A stretch of DNA of 17,912 nucleotides, from the NCBI GenBank assembly GCA_005881495.1, contig VBHI01000075.1:10460-28371 (forward strand), given 5' to 3'. This document shows positions 6,845-14,411 of this stretch, piece by piece. The notes under the pieces were generated by a model. That model had not been told where the DNA came from and made no database searches. It saw nothing but the letters and a program-made list of their open reading frames with translations. The position numbers and the translations under genes were made by a program. The stretch is from Chloroflexota bacterium. GTDB taxonomy: Bacteria > Chloroflexota > Ktedonobacteria > Ktedonobacterales > Ktedonobacteraceae. Positions within the stretch are counted from its first letter, which is position 1, and the number at the start of each line of letters is the position of its first letter.

Positions 6845-8631
6845 GTACCATCCCAATGGTAACCGAACAAAAAATTCGCACTTTCGTCGGCGAGCAGAAC
6901 TTCCTGAAAGGCCAGCAAGGTGTTCGTGATGGAGCCATCGTCAACCCAGAACAACAGGCAATGGCGTTGAAAGCCTATTGCTATGGCTCACTTCCCGAGC
7001 CGTTTCGTGTCCAGGTCACATTCGATGGCTCTGGTATCACTGCATCCCTCTGCTCCTGTTCAGGAGGGACACCTGCATATGGGAATCGCGGTTGCGAACA
7101 CGCTGCTGCATTGCTCCTCACATGGAATGAGCAGCCGGAGGCCTTCACCCAAATGGACGACATCGATACCATCCTGGAACGACAGAGCAAAGCCCAGTTG
7201 ATTACACTCATCAAACAGTTACTCCAGAAACAGCCAGAGGTGGAATGGCAACTCACCATGCCGCCTCTACCCGGTCATAAGAGCGTGCCCATCGACACCG
7301 AAGATTATCGCCGCCAGGTCGATGAAGCTTTTCGACATGCCGGTCGCGAGTGGGACGCCGTCTACGGTATCTCGTCCGATCTCTACAGCATTACCGAGAC
7401 TGCCGCTCGCTTCGCTCGACAGCGGGACTATACCAACGCCGCGGCGATCTACGAAGCGGTGGCGGTAAGAACACTGAGCCATTACCTCTCCTATCATGAT
7501 GAGGATGGAGCGCTGGGTCGCGTTGTTCAAGATTGTGTCGAGGGTCTGGGCGCTTGCCTGGAGAGCGAACGTGAAGATGCGATCCTCCGCGAGCGGATTC
7601 TAGAGGCCATTTTTGCAGTGTATCGCTTTGATGTCAACCATGGTGGATTTGGTCTGACCAGGGATATTCCACCTGAATTCCTCCAGGGTACGACTTCTCA
7701 AGAAAAGCACCTGGTTGCGCAATGGGTTCGCACTGCACTGGCCGAGCTTCAGGAAAAGCAGCAGGAGAGCGATTGGCGTCGTAAGCGCTTCGGTGGCCTC
7801 TTGTTAGCATTGGAGGCAGACCTACTGAGCGACGAGGAGTTCCTGCGCATTGGTCGTGAGACAAAGAGCCTCCAGGAAGTCGTCACCCGGCTGCTGGAAC
7901 TGGACCGGGTGGATGAAGCCGTTCAGGATGCGAGCCAGGCTGACGGCTGGCAGTTGGTGAAGCTTGCAGACCTCTTTGTCCAGTACGGGCAGGATGCCGC
8001 GGTTGAACGCATGATGGATGAAAAGGCGCAGCAGGAAAGGTACACCATTACTGCCGAATGGCTGAAAACCCACTACCTGGCGAAAAACAATCTTGCTGCC
8101 GCGCTTGAGATGGCCGAACTCATCTTTCGTAAACGACCCTGGTATGCGGAGTACCAGAAAATGCGTGAGATCTCCATGGAGCTTGGAAACTGGGAAGCGG
8201 TGCGACTAGCAGCGCTCATGTTCCTGGAGTCTACCAAAAATATCTCTACGTTGGTAGAAGCTGTACTCGATGAGGGAGATATTGAGCGAGCGCTCCAATT
8301 ACTCCAAGCTACAAAGCCCCCTGGCCCTGAGAGCTATCAGTGGCAGTACGACTATGCGCGCACTCCTGAAGTTGCTCTTAAAGCCGCTGAACGCACGGAA
8401 GAGGCATACCCCCGCGCTTCGATAGACCTCTATCAGCAACATGTTGAGCGTCTCATCGCTGGACGTGGACGATCCAATTATCAAGTTGCTTGTAGTTACC
8501 TCGCAAAAATTCGGTCTCTTTATGAGAAGTTGAATGTAACTGAGCAGTGGACAAACTACATCGCCTGGTTACGCAAGCGACATAGTCGACTCTCCACCTT
8601 GAAAGAGGAATTGGCGGCTGCCGGTTTGTAA
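6841..8631 (+). CDS. SWIM zinc-finger domain protein with helical repeats
   Basis: This is a 596-aa protein. Residues 71-87 read CSCSGGTPAYGNRGCEH, a SWIM motif (C-x-C-x(n)-C-x-H; Cys71, Cys73, Cys85, His87), within a typical N-terminal segment (FLKGQQGVRDGAIVNPE, AYCYGSLPEPFRVQVTFDG). SWIM fingers are predicted to bind DNA or protein. The middle (about 108-320) is shared with the preceding gene. The C-terminal half is alpha-helical with TPR- or HEAT-like periodicity (RYTITAEWLKTHYLAKNNLA, AALEMAELIFRKRPWYAEYQ). It sits in a compact operon with an HU-like protein, so a nucleic-acid role is plausible, but none is proven. Confidence 0.85.
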   Translation: MSTIPMVTEQKIRTFVGEQNFLKGQQGVRDGAIVNPEQQAMALKAYCYGSLPEPFRVQVTFDGSGITASLCSCSGGTPAYGNRGCEHAAALLLTWNEQPEAFTQMDDIDTILERQSKAQLITLIKQLLQKQPEVEWQLTMPPLPGHKSVPIDTEDYRRQVDEAFRHAGREWDAVYGISSDLYSITETAARFARQRDYTNAAAIYEAVAVRTLSHYLSYHDEDGALGRVVQDCVEGLGACLESEREDAILRERILEAIFAVYRFDVNHGGFGLTRDIPPEFLQGTTSQEKHLVAQWVRTALAELQEKQQESDWRRKRFGGLLLALEADLLSDEEFLRIGRETKSLQEVVTRLLELDRVDEAVQDASQADGWQLVKLADLFVQYGQDAAVERMMDEKAQQERYTITAEWLKTHYLAKNNLAAALEMAELIFRKRPWYAEYQKMREISMELGNWEAVRLAALMFLESTKNISTLVEAVLDEGDIERALQLLQATKPPGPESYQWQYDYARTPEVALKAAERTEEAYPRASIDLYQQHVERLIAGRGRSNYQVACSYLAKIRSLYEKLNVTEQWTNYIAWLRKRHSRLSTLKEELAAAGL

Positions 8632-8642
8632 GGAGAAACATG

Positions 8643-8906
8643 ATGGCTGAGCGTATCAACAAAGATGAGCTTGTCCGCCGACTGGCTGCACGGATGCATG
8701 CCGATGAAGCGACGGCGACAGCCTGGGTCGACGGCATCGTCGAAACACTGTATGAAAGCTTTAAAGATGGCAAAGGCGTGACTTTGCCTGGCTTTGGAGG
8801 TTTTTATGTCCGCCCAGAGCCTGAAAGCTGGGTGTTCAAGTTCAATCCAGGCCAGCGATTGCGGGCGCTTTTTGGCTGGTCATCAACATTCTCAGGAGAA
8901 CTCTAA
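8643..8906 (+). CDS. HU/IHF family-like DNA-binding protein
   Basis: The 87-aa protein has the HU layout: INKDELVRRLAARMHADEAT helices, VDGIVETLYESF, then KGVTLPGFGGFYVRPE, equivalent to the GFG-F strand, ending FKFNPGQRLRALFGWSS. The DNA-wrapping arm is short, and the tail matches atypical HU-like proteins rather than canonical HU. AGGAG starts at 8631 beside the previous stop. It lies four bases before the ATG at 8640 and seven before 8643, so 8643 is preferred. Such proteins bend or coat DNA; here the gene belongs to the SWIM operon. Confidence 0.8.
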   Translation: MAERINKDELVRRLAARMHADEATATAWVDGIVETLYESFKDGKGVTLPGFGGFYVRPEPESWVFKFNPGQRLRALFGWSSTFSGEL

Positions 8907-8923
8907 AGACAAGGAGGAATTGG

Positions 8924-9337
8924 ATGCCAAGGGAAATCAATCGGTGGGCGATGTACCCACGCAAAACCTCTACGGCTTCTCTCCCCGAATCGCTGAAAAT
9001 GGAAGTCACCACAAAGGCGAATGAACTCATTGAGACAGTACTGAAGCCGAAATATATCCAGGCACCGCCGGAGAATCCGCAGTTCAATTATATTGTCGAT
9101 ATCTACGGCAAGTGGTACCACAAGGCGTTCTACTTCTGCGCCGACTATCGCATGGCAGGCCCCAATCCAATAGAGCCAGGCTTCGAGGCAAAATTTGCTC
9201 GGATGCAATATGCCGGGAACCGGCGTTTTCATCTCTCCTTTCTGCGTCATACCGGCCAGTGGATACAATTGTACACGGACCTGACGGTGGACGAGTGCAT
9301 CGAAACGATCCGAGATGATCCCTACTTTTCTCTGTGA
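8924..9337 (+). CDS. Unrecognised 137-aa protein of the SWIM operon
   Basis: AAGGAGG seven bases before ATG gives a firm start. The protein reads LPESLKMEVTTKANELIETV, then an aromatic-rich NPQFNYIVDIYGKWYHKAFYFCADYR, then ARMQYAGNRRFHLSFLRHTGQW and a C-terminal TVDECIETIRDDPYF. The alternation suggests a small alpha/beta fold. I do not recognise the family with confidence; a DUF3024-like protein is possible. No signal peptide or membrane segment is seen. It starts 17 bases after the HU-like gene, so it is co-transcribed. Confidence 0.75.
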   Translation: MPREINRWAMYPRKTSTASLPESLKMEVTTKANELIETVLKPKYIQAPPENPQFNYIVDIYGKWYHKAFYFCADYRMAGPNPIEPGFEAKFARMQYAGNRRFHLSFLRHTGQWIQLYTDLTVDECIETIRDDPYFSL

Positions 9338-9483
9338 TATTGGAGCGCGGCCAGGATGCGATTGACAACGTGGATGGGAAAGTACCAGATCTCATCCTGA
9401 GGCGCCCGGAGCAACTATGGTTATCCGTTTGTTGGGAAGCCAGCGGCGCATTGAAAGCGGTGCGTGAAGAACGTAAATCATAA
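9334..9483 (+). CDS. Possible 49-aa ORF at the end of the SWIM operon
   Basis: A GTG start overlaps the previous stop (GTGA). The frame reads VILERGQDAIDNVDGKVPDL, then ILRRPEQLWLSVCWEASGAL and KAVREERKS. Composition looks protein-like, and this frame is open while the others are not. It may instead be a gene tail left by a deletion, because it does not look like a complete fold. Confidence 0.35.
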   Translation: MILERGQDAIDNVDGKVPDLILRRPEQLWLSVCWEASGALKAVREERKS

Positions 9484-9499
9484 CTGATGTTAGGCACTA

Positions 9500-9508
9500 T
9501 GATATAAT
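9500..9508 (+). promoter_or_regulatory. Extended -10 promoter for the second Uma2 gene
   Basis: CTATGATATAATAATG contains TG at 9500-9501 and a perfect TATAAT at 9503-9508. The gene starts at 9575. The same TATGATA core appears before the other plus-strand genes at 4829 and 6127. Confidence 0.5.
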
Positions 9509-9574
9509 AATGCTGATCGAGTAAAGGCATTCAGAGTAACACATTATCAACGGAAGGAGAGATACGAGAGGGCC

Positions 9575-10159
9575 ATGGCGATAGAGCATCAGCGAACTAT
9601 GACAGTTGAAGAATACTTTCAACTCGAAGAAAACGATCCTGAGACGCGCTACGAATACATCGATGGCCATGTGTATGCCATGGCAGGCGACACCGCCAAT
9701 CATGACACCATCAAATCAAATATCCAACGAATCCTTTGGAATCTTCTGCGCGGGAGCAACTGTCGCATCTATAGTTCCGATATGAAGGTGTACATTTCTG
9801 AGACGCGCTACTTCCATCCCGACGTAACGGTGACATGCGATCCACGTGACCGGGGAAGAGTGCAAGCGATCCAATCTCCACGCCTCATTGTGGAAGTCCT
9901 TTCCCCGACCACAGAGCTCACCGGCAGAACGTGGAAACTCAAAAATTATCGCGCGCATCCCACCATCGAAGAATATGTCCTGGTAGATTCACAATCGCTC
10001 AAAATCGAAAGCTCTCACAAAGAGCAGAATAAATGGATTTACGAAGCCTTTGAAAATACTGACGATATCACGCTGCACAGCTTAGGTGTTCACTTTTCTC
10101 TTGCTGACGCCTATATCGATGTAGAGTTTGAAGAAACTACAGGAGATACAAACCTGTAG
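9575..10159 (+). CDS. Uma2 family protein (second copy, diverged)
   Basis: This 194-aa protein has MTVEEYFQLEENDPETRYEY, then IDGHVYAMAGDTANH, HPDVTVTCD, SPRLIVEVLSPTTEL and a WKLKNYRAH helix, the complete Uma2 signature with intact PD..D and E positions. It is clearly a distant paralog of the gene at 4883 rather than a recent duplicate. GAGAGGG lies two bases before the ATG and a better-spaced GGAAGGAGAG lies further upstream. Its 3' end overlaps the end of a convergent recombinase relic. Confidence 0.87.
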   Translation: MAIEHQRTMTVEEYFQLEENDPETRYEYIDGHVYAMAGDTANHDTIKSNIQRILWNLLRGSNCRIYSSDMKVYISETRYFHPDVTVTCDPRDRGRVQAIQSPRLIVEVLSPTTELTGRTWKLKNYRAHPTIEEYVLVDSQSLKIESSHKEQNKWIYEAFENTDDITLHSLGVHFSLADAYIDVEFEETTGDTNL

Positions 10160-10489
10160 AGCAGCAGTGACCCATTGTGTCTGCCTGTCACGCTGGTCTA
10201 CTTGCAGATAATCGGACGCCCGTCGGTTCCGCTCGCACCAGTGTTCTGTCACCAGCAGACCCCTGGTCTCGTCGAACTCCATGACCCCGTTCAGCATGCG
10301 CAAGACCGGTAGAAACGCTGGACGGGGTTTTATTGCGGCGATGACCTTGTTCTCCAGGTCATAGTATAAGCCGCCCGGCTCCAGAACAATGGTCACCATC
10401 TCGTAGCGTTCTTCGATGGTCGCCACATCCCACAGGGCTGCCATGCCCGGGAGGTGCTCCCCCGCCTCGATAACCTCATCATAGGTCAC
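10082..10489 (-). pseudogene. C-terminal remnant of a large serine recombinase-like protein (copy B)
   Basis: The 135-aa frame reads VTYDEVIEAGEHLPGMAALW, then EERYEMVTIVLEPGGLYYDL, ENKVIAAIKPRPAFLPVLRM and LLVTEHWCERNRRASDY. This resembles the C-terminal part of large serine recombinases of Chloroflexi, recalled rather than searched. No catalytic Ser domain or recombinase domain is present, and a stop (TGA) lies just upstream in frame. A GTG start with GGGAG nearby could still allow translation after the RHH-like gene. The last about 26 residues are merely antisense of the Uma2 gene. The 64 bases 10171-10234 match the relic at 5604-5667. Confidence 0.5.
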
Positions 10490-10494
10490 GCCGT

Positions 10495-10764
10495 CTACTC
10501 CCGGCGCGACTCCTCCTCATGCTCCCGGTCTTCACGCAGATCATAACGTAGTTGCGCGTGTGCCTGGCGCAGTTCTGCGGCGACCATTTCACGCATGACC
10601 ATCAGGGAGTTGTGTTCGACGAACTGCCCGCTGCGTTGGGCCATATCCTGCCTGATGAGATCCGCGATGATCTGGTTTCTGCCGCGCTTCTCTTGCTTGG
10701 CGCGCTGCGCGATATAGGCGCGCAACCCTTTGGTGTGGCAACGACGATTCGCATGGGAATTCAT
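10495..10764 (-). CDS. Ribbon-helix-helix-like protein, possibly frameshifted at its start
   Basis: The 89-aa frame carries KGLRAYIAQRAKQEKRGRNQ, then IIADLIRQDMAQRSGQFVEH and a charged C-terminal helix (AAELRQAHAQLRYDLREDRE). The helix pair fits helices A and B of a ribbon-helix-helix DNA-binding protein. In its own frame it opens MNSHANRRCHTKG, a poor match to an RHH strand. One frame over, ATG at 10754 gives MRIVVATPKG, exactly the expected beta strand, meeting the helix at an AAAGGG run. A one-base loss there would explain both. No ribosome site is obvious for either start. It lies immediately upstream of the recombinase remnant, reading the same way. Confidence 0.5.
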   Translation of the reverse strand: MNSHANRRCHTKGLRAYIAQRAKQEKRGRNQIIADLIRQDMAQRSGQFVEHNSLMVMREMVAAELRQAHAQLRYDLREDREHEEESRRE

Positions 10765-10903
10765 CGAAATGGTGGAGTGCGATAGATCGAGGCGACGATA
10801 AGCCTGGGATTGCCTGAGATAGCGGGCCGTTGGATATGGAGTATTGTTGAATGTGGGAGGTGCGAAAACCCGCGGATCAGCTTTTTTATCAGAGACGGTA
10901 CAC

Positions 10904-10932
10904 TTGCGAGTAAGCCGGTATCTCGCTATAAT
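10904..10932 (+). promoter_or_regulatory. Sigma-70 type promoter of the leader ORF and endonuclease III gene
   Basis: TTGCGA (10904-10909), exactly 17 bases of spacer, then a perfect TATAAT (10927-10932). This is the best -35/-10 pair in the window. Confidence 0.65.
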
Positions 10933-10958
10933 GGGGTACCAGGCAGGAGGTGAACAGT

Positions 10959-11018
10959 ATGGCAGACCAGCAAGCAAAGGGTGGGTCTTCTCCAACAAGA
11001 AAGAGATGCCTGGGGTAA
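10959..11018 (+). CDS. 19-aa leader ORF with strong ribosome site
   Basis: AGGAGG (10945-10950) eight bases before ATG, and a good promoter 27 bases further up, make translation likely. The product is MADQQAKGGSSPTRKRCLG. The other two frames remain open beyond its stop (KSRNQYEYKFAAK in one, NRETNTSTNSPQNKTI in the other), so it may be a longer small protein truncated by an indel. As it stands it would act as a leader for the endonuclease gene 64 bases downstream. Confidence 0.45.
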   Translation: MADQQAKGGSSPTRKRCLG

Positions 11019-11082
11019 ATCGAGAAACCAATACGAGTACAAATTCGCCGCAAAATAAAACAATCTGATCTAGGATGAAAGC

Positions 11083-11841
11083 ATGATAATCACTCCCCCG
11101 GCGCACCTGACACGAATCTACGAACGACTTATTGACACCTATGGTGAACCCGAAAATGACCCCGATTATGATCCGCTTGGTGGTCTTGTCGGCACTATTC
11201 TTTCGCAGCACACCTCCGATATCAACTCCGAGCGCGCATTTGGACAGTTGGTAGCAACATTCCCGACATGGGAGGCAGTGCGCGATGCTCCCACTTATCA
11301 ATTAGCCGAGGCCATACGCAGCGGTGGACTGGCAAATATCAAAGCTCCTCGCATCCAGGACGCGCTTTTTACGCTGACAGAGCAACAACACGCACAAGGA
11401 AGCTCAAAGCCCCTCGCAGAGTATCTTTCCAATGAACTGACTAAACGGACACCGGAGGAAGCCTGGCGATATTTGCGAGGTATCCCTGGCGTGGGGCCAA
11501 AAACGGCCGCGTGCGTTCTGATGTTTAATATGGGACGTGCTATCATGCCAATTGATACCCATGTTCACAGGGTATCACAACGCCTGGGACTGATCGGGCC
11601 AAAGGTGACCGCCGACCAGGCGCACGAGATTTTTGCCAAATCCACACCTCCTGAGTGGGTATACGGGCTGCATGTGAATCTCATACGGCATGGCCGACAA
11701 GTCTGCCACGCGCAACGCCCGGAGTGTTCTCACTGTACGCTATACGAGCAGTGCGTCTATGTTGGTAGCGTCAATGCCCAAGAATCTTTGCTCTCAAGTG
11801 AGACTCTTTCGACTCATAGACAAGAAGATGGATCGGTTTGA
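11083..11841 (+). CDS. Endonuclease III family DNA glycosylase/AP lyase
   Basis: The 252-aa protein has the HhH-GPD fold signatures: GTILSQHTSDINSERAF, the helix-hairpin-helix IPGVGPKTAACVL with Lys140 at the catalytic lysine position, IDTHVHRVSQRLG with the catalytic Asp158, and the [4Fe-4S] loop C-x6-C-x2-C-x5-C at Cys208, 215, 218 and 224. The family excises oxidised pyrimidines and nicks abasic sites in base excision repair. Having both Lys and Asp predicts a bifunctional enzyme. AGGA precedes the start at good spacing. A Ser/Thr-rich tail of about 28 residues follows the cluster. It overlaps the next gene by 14 bases. Confidence 0.9.
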   Translation: MIITPPAHLTRIYERLIDTYGEPENDPDYDPLGGLVGTILSQHTSDINSERAFGQLVATFPTWEAVRDAPTYQLAEAIRSGGLANIKAPRIQDALFTLTEQQHAQGSSKPLAEYLSNELTKRTPEEAWRYLRGIPGVGPKTAACVLMFNMGRAIMPIDTHVHRVSQRLGLIGPKVTADQAHEIFAKSTPPEWVYGLHVNLIRHGRQVCHAQRPECSHCTLYEQCVYVGSVNAQESLLSSETLSTHRQEDGSV

Positions 11842-12034
11842 AATCATGTTTTTCGCGTTTCGCGCCCTCCTGGTTCCAATGATCTTTCTCCTCTCCATTG
11901 CCATCATTTTATTCCCCAACGACCTCGCCCTCTTTTTCTGGCTGCTGGTGCTTGGTTTAGAATTCGCCGGCCTCGACTACAGGCGCGTTCGGCGCAGGTT
12001 GCACAGGGAAGCTCAGGTTGAGGCCGATGTGTGA
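11828..12034 (+). CDS. Small two-helix membrane protein
   Basis: The 68-aa protein has two hydrophobic segments (about residues 13-29 LLVPMIFLLSIAIILF and 33-48 LALFFWLLVLGLEFAG) and a basic C-terminus (DYRRVRRRLHRE) that should face the cytoplasm. The start inside the end of the endonuclease gene implies translational coupling. Function unknown. Confidence 0.55.
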   Translation: MDRFEIMFFAFRALLVPMIFLLSIAIILFPNDLALFFWLLVLGLEFAGLDYRRVRRRLHREAQVEADV

Positions 12035-12224
12035 TCTAGCGAGGATCCTCTTTCCAGAAGAACCAGGGGACAATTTCTTCATCTGGCCTTTTCGAACTTG
12101 CAGTGAAGGAAGTGATGTACCGATTTAGCATGTGGTAATATTGATGAGGAAAAGCATAGAAGAGAGTACATCCATCTTCAAAACTTCTCAGGGGTGCCTA
12201 CCACAGAAACAGAAAGCGTATACG

Positions 12225-13529
12225 ATGAACACGGCTCGCACGCACATTTCGCCATACGGGTGGGTTATGATCTTCATGCTACTCGTCCTGGGAGTGATCA
12301 ACTTTGCTGACAAAACGGTACTTGGCCTGGTAGCAGTGCCCATCATAAAGGAAATGCACTTGAGCCCCGCGCAATATGGGCTGGTGAGCGGTAGTTTCTT
12401 TTTGTTGTACGCACTGTCGTCGGTGTTGGTGACGGCGTGGTCCGATCGAATCGGGACAAAAACAGTCCTGGCGCTGCTTGCAACGAGCTGGGCCATCGTA
12501 CAAGTCGCCACTGTGTTCGTCTTCTCCTTTCCCGCGTTACTCCTCACTCGTGTTATGCTGGGAGCAGGTGAGGGACCATCGTATGGGACGTCTGTTTCCG
12601 CTGCTACACCCTGGTTGCCTGCTGATCGTAGGGCATTTGGTCTGGCTGTTGTCACCTTTGGCAGCGCGGTTGGACCAGCAATCTTTGCACCACCACTCAC
12701 CTTCCTGATCGTCGTCGTGGGATGGCGCTCTGCCTTTGCGCTGCTTGGAGGTATCGGTTTGCTCTGGGTGATCATCTGGCTACTGGTCGGGCGAGTGCAT
12801 CCAGAAGCCAGTCGCATGCCCGAACATACAACAAAGGAAAAGCACCCCAGGTCACGCTGGACAGACATACTTCCAGTCCTCTTCTCGCGTACCGTTCTCT
12901 TCTCAACCCTTGCAGCATTCGCCTCTTACTGGGCAATTGCGCTGTATCTGAGTTGGAACCCGGTCTACCTGGTAACCGTGCGACATCTCAGGCTCAGCGA
13001 TCCCCTCTACCTGGCAGGGATTACGCTTCCTTATGTGGTAGGAGGAATCGCCCTCATGGCCTTTGGCGCTTTCGCTGATCGCGTCTTCCGCCGGACAGGG
13101 AGTCACCGTCGATCCTACGTGTACCCGGTTACAGCTTTACTCATCGTGAGCGCTCTTTGCCTGTACCTGGCGGTGAGCGTTCCTTCAGCGTCTGGCTCCG
13201 TCATCTTTTTCACGCTTGCACTCATAGGGGTCACCGTCCCTGTTTTGTCGACCATCATCACAGCGGTAACACCGGCAGCACACCGCGGTGCTGTCCTGGG
13301 TACTTTCGTGGCGGTATCAACACTACCTGGTCTCATTGCTCCATTGTTCACCGGGTTGATCATCCAATCGGCAGGGAGAAACATAGCGTCTGGATTTTAT
13401 TATGCGTACCTGCTAGCAAGCCTGTTACTCCTGATAGGTGGAATCGCCTTCCTGGCATTTGTGCGGCCCGATGACGAACAACTAGTAGAGAAGATCCCCG
13501 AGGCGCAGCGCGTTTGCACTCGTAGTTAG
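12225..13529 (+). CDS. MFS transporter, anion:cation symporter (ACS) type
   Basis: This polytopic protein shows about 12 hydrophobic helices. NFADKTVLGLVAVPIIKEM in helix 1, the loop 2-3 WSDRIGTKTVL, RVMLGAGEGPSYG and WLPADRRAFGLAV recall the ACS family (permeases for organic anions such as hexuronates and aromatic acids). The central basic loop (HTTKEKHPRSR) separates the two six-helix halves. ATG at 12225 gives a 434-aa protein of normal size; the frame continues upstream to a GTG at 12132, but that 31-residue extension looks atypical and neither start has a clear ribosome site. The substrate cannot be read from the sequence. Confidence 0.85.
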   Translation: MNTARTHISPYGWVMIFMLLVLGVINFADKTVLGLVAVPIIKEMHLSPAQYGLVSGSFFLLYALSSVLVTAWSDRIGTKTVLALLATSWAIVQVATVFVFSFPALLLTRVMLGAGEGPSYGTSVSAATPWLPADRRAFGLAVVTFGSAVGPAIFAPPLTFLIVVVGWRSAFALLGGIGLLWVIIWLLVGRVHPEASRMPEHTTKEKHPRSRWTDILPVLFSRTVLFSTLAAFASYWAIALYLSWNPVYLVTVRHLRLSDPLYLAGITLPYVVGGIALMAFGAFADRVFRRTGSHRRSYVYPVTALLIVSALCLYLAVSVPSASGSVIFFTLALIGVTVPVLSTIITAVTPAAHRGAVLGTFVAVSTLPGLIAPLFTGLIIQSAGRNIASGFYYAYLLASLLLLIGGIAFLAFVRPDDEQLVEKIPEAQRVCTRS

Positions 13530-13597
13530 ACACGTTAGATGGCAACAGATCAGTGAGAACCCTCCCTCATGCGAGGTGCAGAAGCACTTTCGCGTGT

Positions 13598-13819
13598 TCA
13601 GGCGGCAATTATCTGGATCATTGCTTGTAGTATATCTCCTTTGCCGATAAACCCGAGCTCAGATGATGACTGGATCATCGTCTCCGAATCATGTGTTACA
13701 AAACTCAAGAACAGCGTTTTCATGGCCTTCATAATGCCTTGAGAGAGTGACCCAACCATGCCAAAATCCACAAAAGCGCACAGCTTGCGACAATCTGGGT
13801 ACCTTTGCTGTTTTTCTGT
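13598..13819 (-). pseudogene. C-terminal relic of an AarF/ABC1/UbiB-like kinase gene
   Basis: The minus frame is open from 13819 to a stop at 13598 and reads DCRKLCAFVDFGMVGSLSQG, then IMKAMKTLFLSFVTHDSETM and IQSSSELGFIGKGDILQAMI. DFGMVG is the hallmark metal-binding motif of ABC1/AarF kinases, followed in the family by a helix and an ELGF-like turn, just as here. The N-terminal kinase lobe and catalytic loop are missing and a TGA lies immediately upstream, so this is a 5'-truncated gene. Translation from the internal ATG at 13759 would give at most 53 residues. Confidence 0.65.
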
Positions 13820-13834
13820 TCATCGAAAGGTCTT

Positions 13835-14152
13835 TTATAAGTCCTTCTCCAAATCTTTCTCCACCTCTTCGACGATCTTGTCAACATTGTCCGCAAGTTC
13901 GCGCGCGAGCGTAGTCAGCCCACGAGTGAATTCGCGCGCGGCACTCACAAAATGCTCCCGGGGTTCTTCTGGCAGCAGGGACACAGGCGTCAGAGCCAGG
14001 TGTACCCCCACTCGAAAGAGCGTGCTGAAGAATTGCTGAGAAGCCTCCTTGAGTTCATCACGAAGAGATTGCTCGTCAGGTGTAGGTGTCTCAGTAAAAG
14101 GTGCCTCCATTGTGTGTGTCTGCTCTGTTTGCGTGTTTGTAGTGTCTGCCAT
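13835..14152 (-). CDS. Conserved-looking 105-aa protein of unknown function
   Basis: ATG at 14152 is preceded by GGAGG seven bases upstream, which sets the start; the longer frame would cross the probable promoter region. The product begins with a Thr/Glu-rich disordered stretch (MADTTNTQTEQTHTMEAPFT). It continues into one amphipathic to hydrophobic helix (FFSTLFRVGVHLALTPVSLL) and ends in a helix with heptad-like charge (LADNVDKIVEEVEKDLEKDL). It could associate peripherally with the membrane. I do not recognise the family. Confidence 0.7.
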   Translation of the reverse strand: MADTTNTQTEQTHTMEAPFTETPTPDEQSLRDELKEASQQFFSTLFRVGVHLALTPVSLLPEEPREHFVSAAREFTRGLTTLARELADNVDKIVEEVEKDLEKDL

Positions 14153-14281
14153 GAGCGTACCTCCATACTTGTACGAAAATAATGACCATGAGTCTGTTGA
14201 TTTGCTAGTATACATGTGGTCTTTGTCCATGCGACTTACCTTTTCTTGGGAAGCGATGTCGAGAACCCAGTGCAGGCTATT

Positions 14282-14362
14282 TCAAATCCCCAATGGCTGC
14301 GCAGAGCTTCCCCGTAGGCGTGAGCAACACCAGCAAGACTCATGATGTAAGACATGATCCAT
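14282..14362 (-). CDS. Possible 26-aa cysteine-containing peptide
   Basis: ATG at 14362 has AAGGAAG five bases upstream. The product begins MDHVLHHESCWCCSRLRGSS. The window between 14153 and 14559 holds no longer gene. The good ribosome site is the only evidence, and chance is quite possible. Confidence 0.22.
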   Translation of the reverse strand: MDHVLHHESCWCCSRLRGSSAQPLGI

Positions 14363-14411
14363 TGTTTCTTCCTTTCCATACTTCATGAGATGTGCCTGTA
14401 CACGCACGCAA

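Noticed and set aside
10765..11301. Long N-terminal extension of the minus-strand frame ending at 10495
   Set aside because: It runs antisense through a good plus-strand promoter, the leader ORF and the start of the endonuclease gene, and its residues look random; only the C-terminal 89 residues look like protein.
12188..12868. 226-aa minus-strand ORF
   Set aside because: Antisense shadow of the MFS transporter; Ser/Thr/Pro-rich random composition and no ribosome site.
13530..13597. CCTC...GAGG as a terminator after the MFS gene
   Set aside because: Four-base arms without a T-run are not enough.
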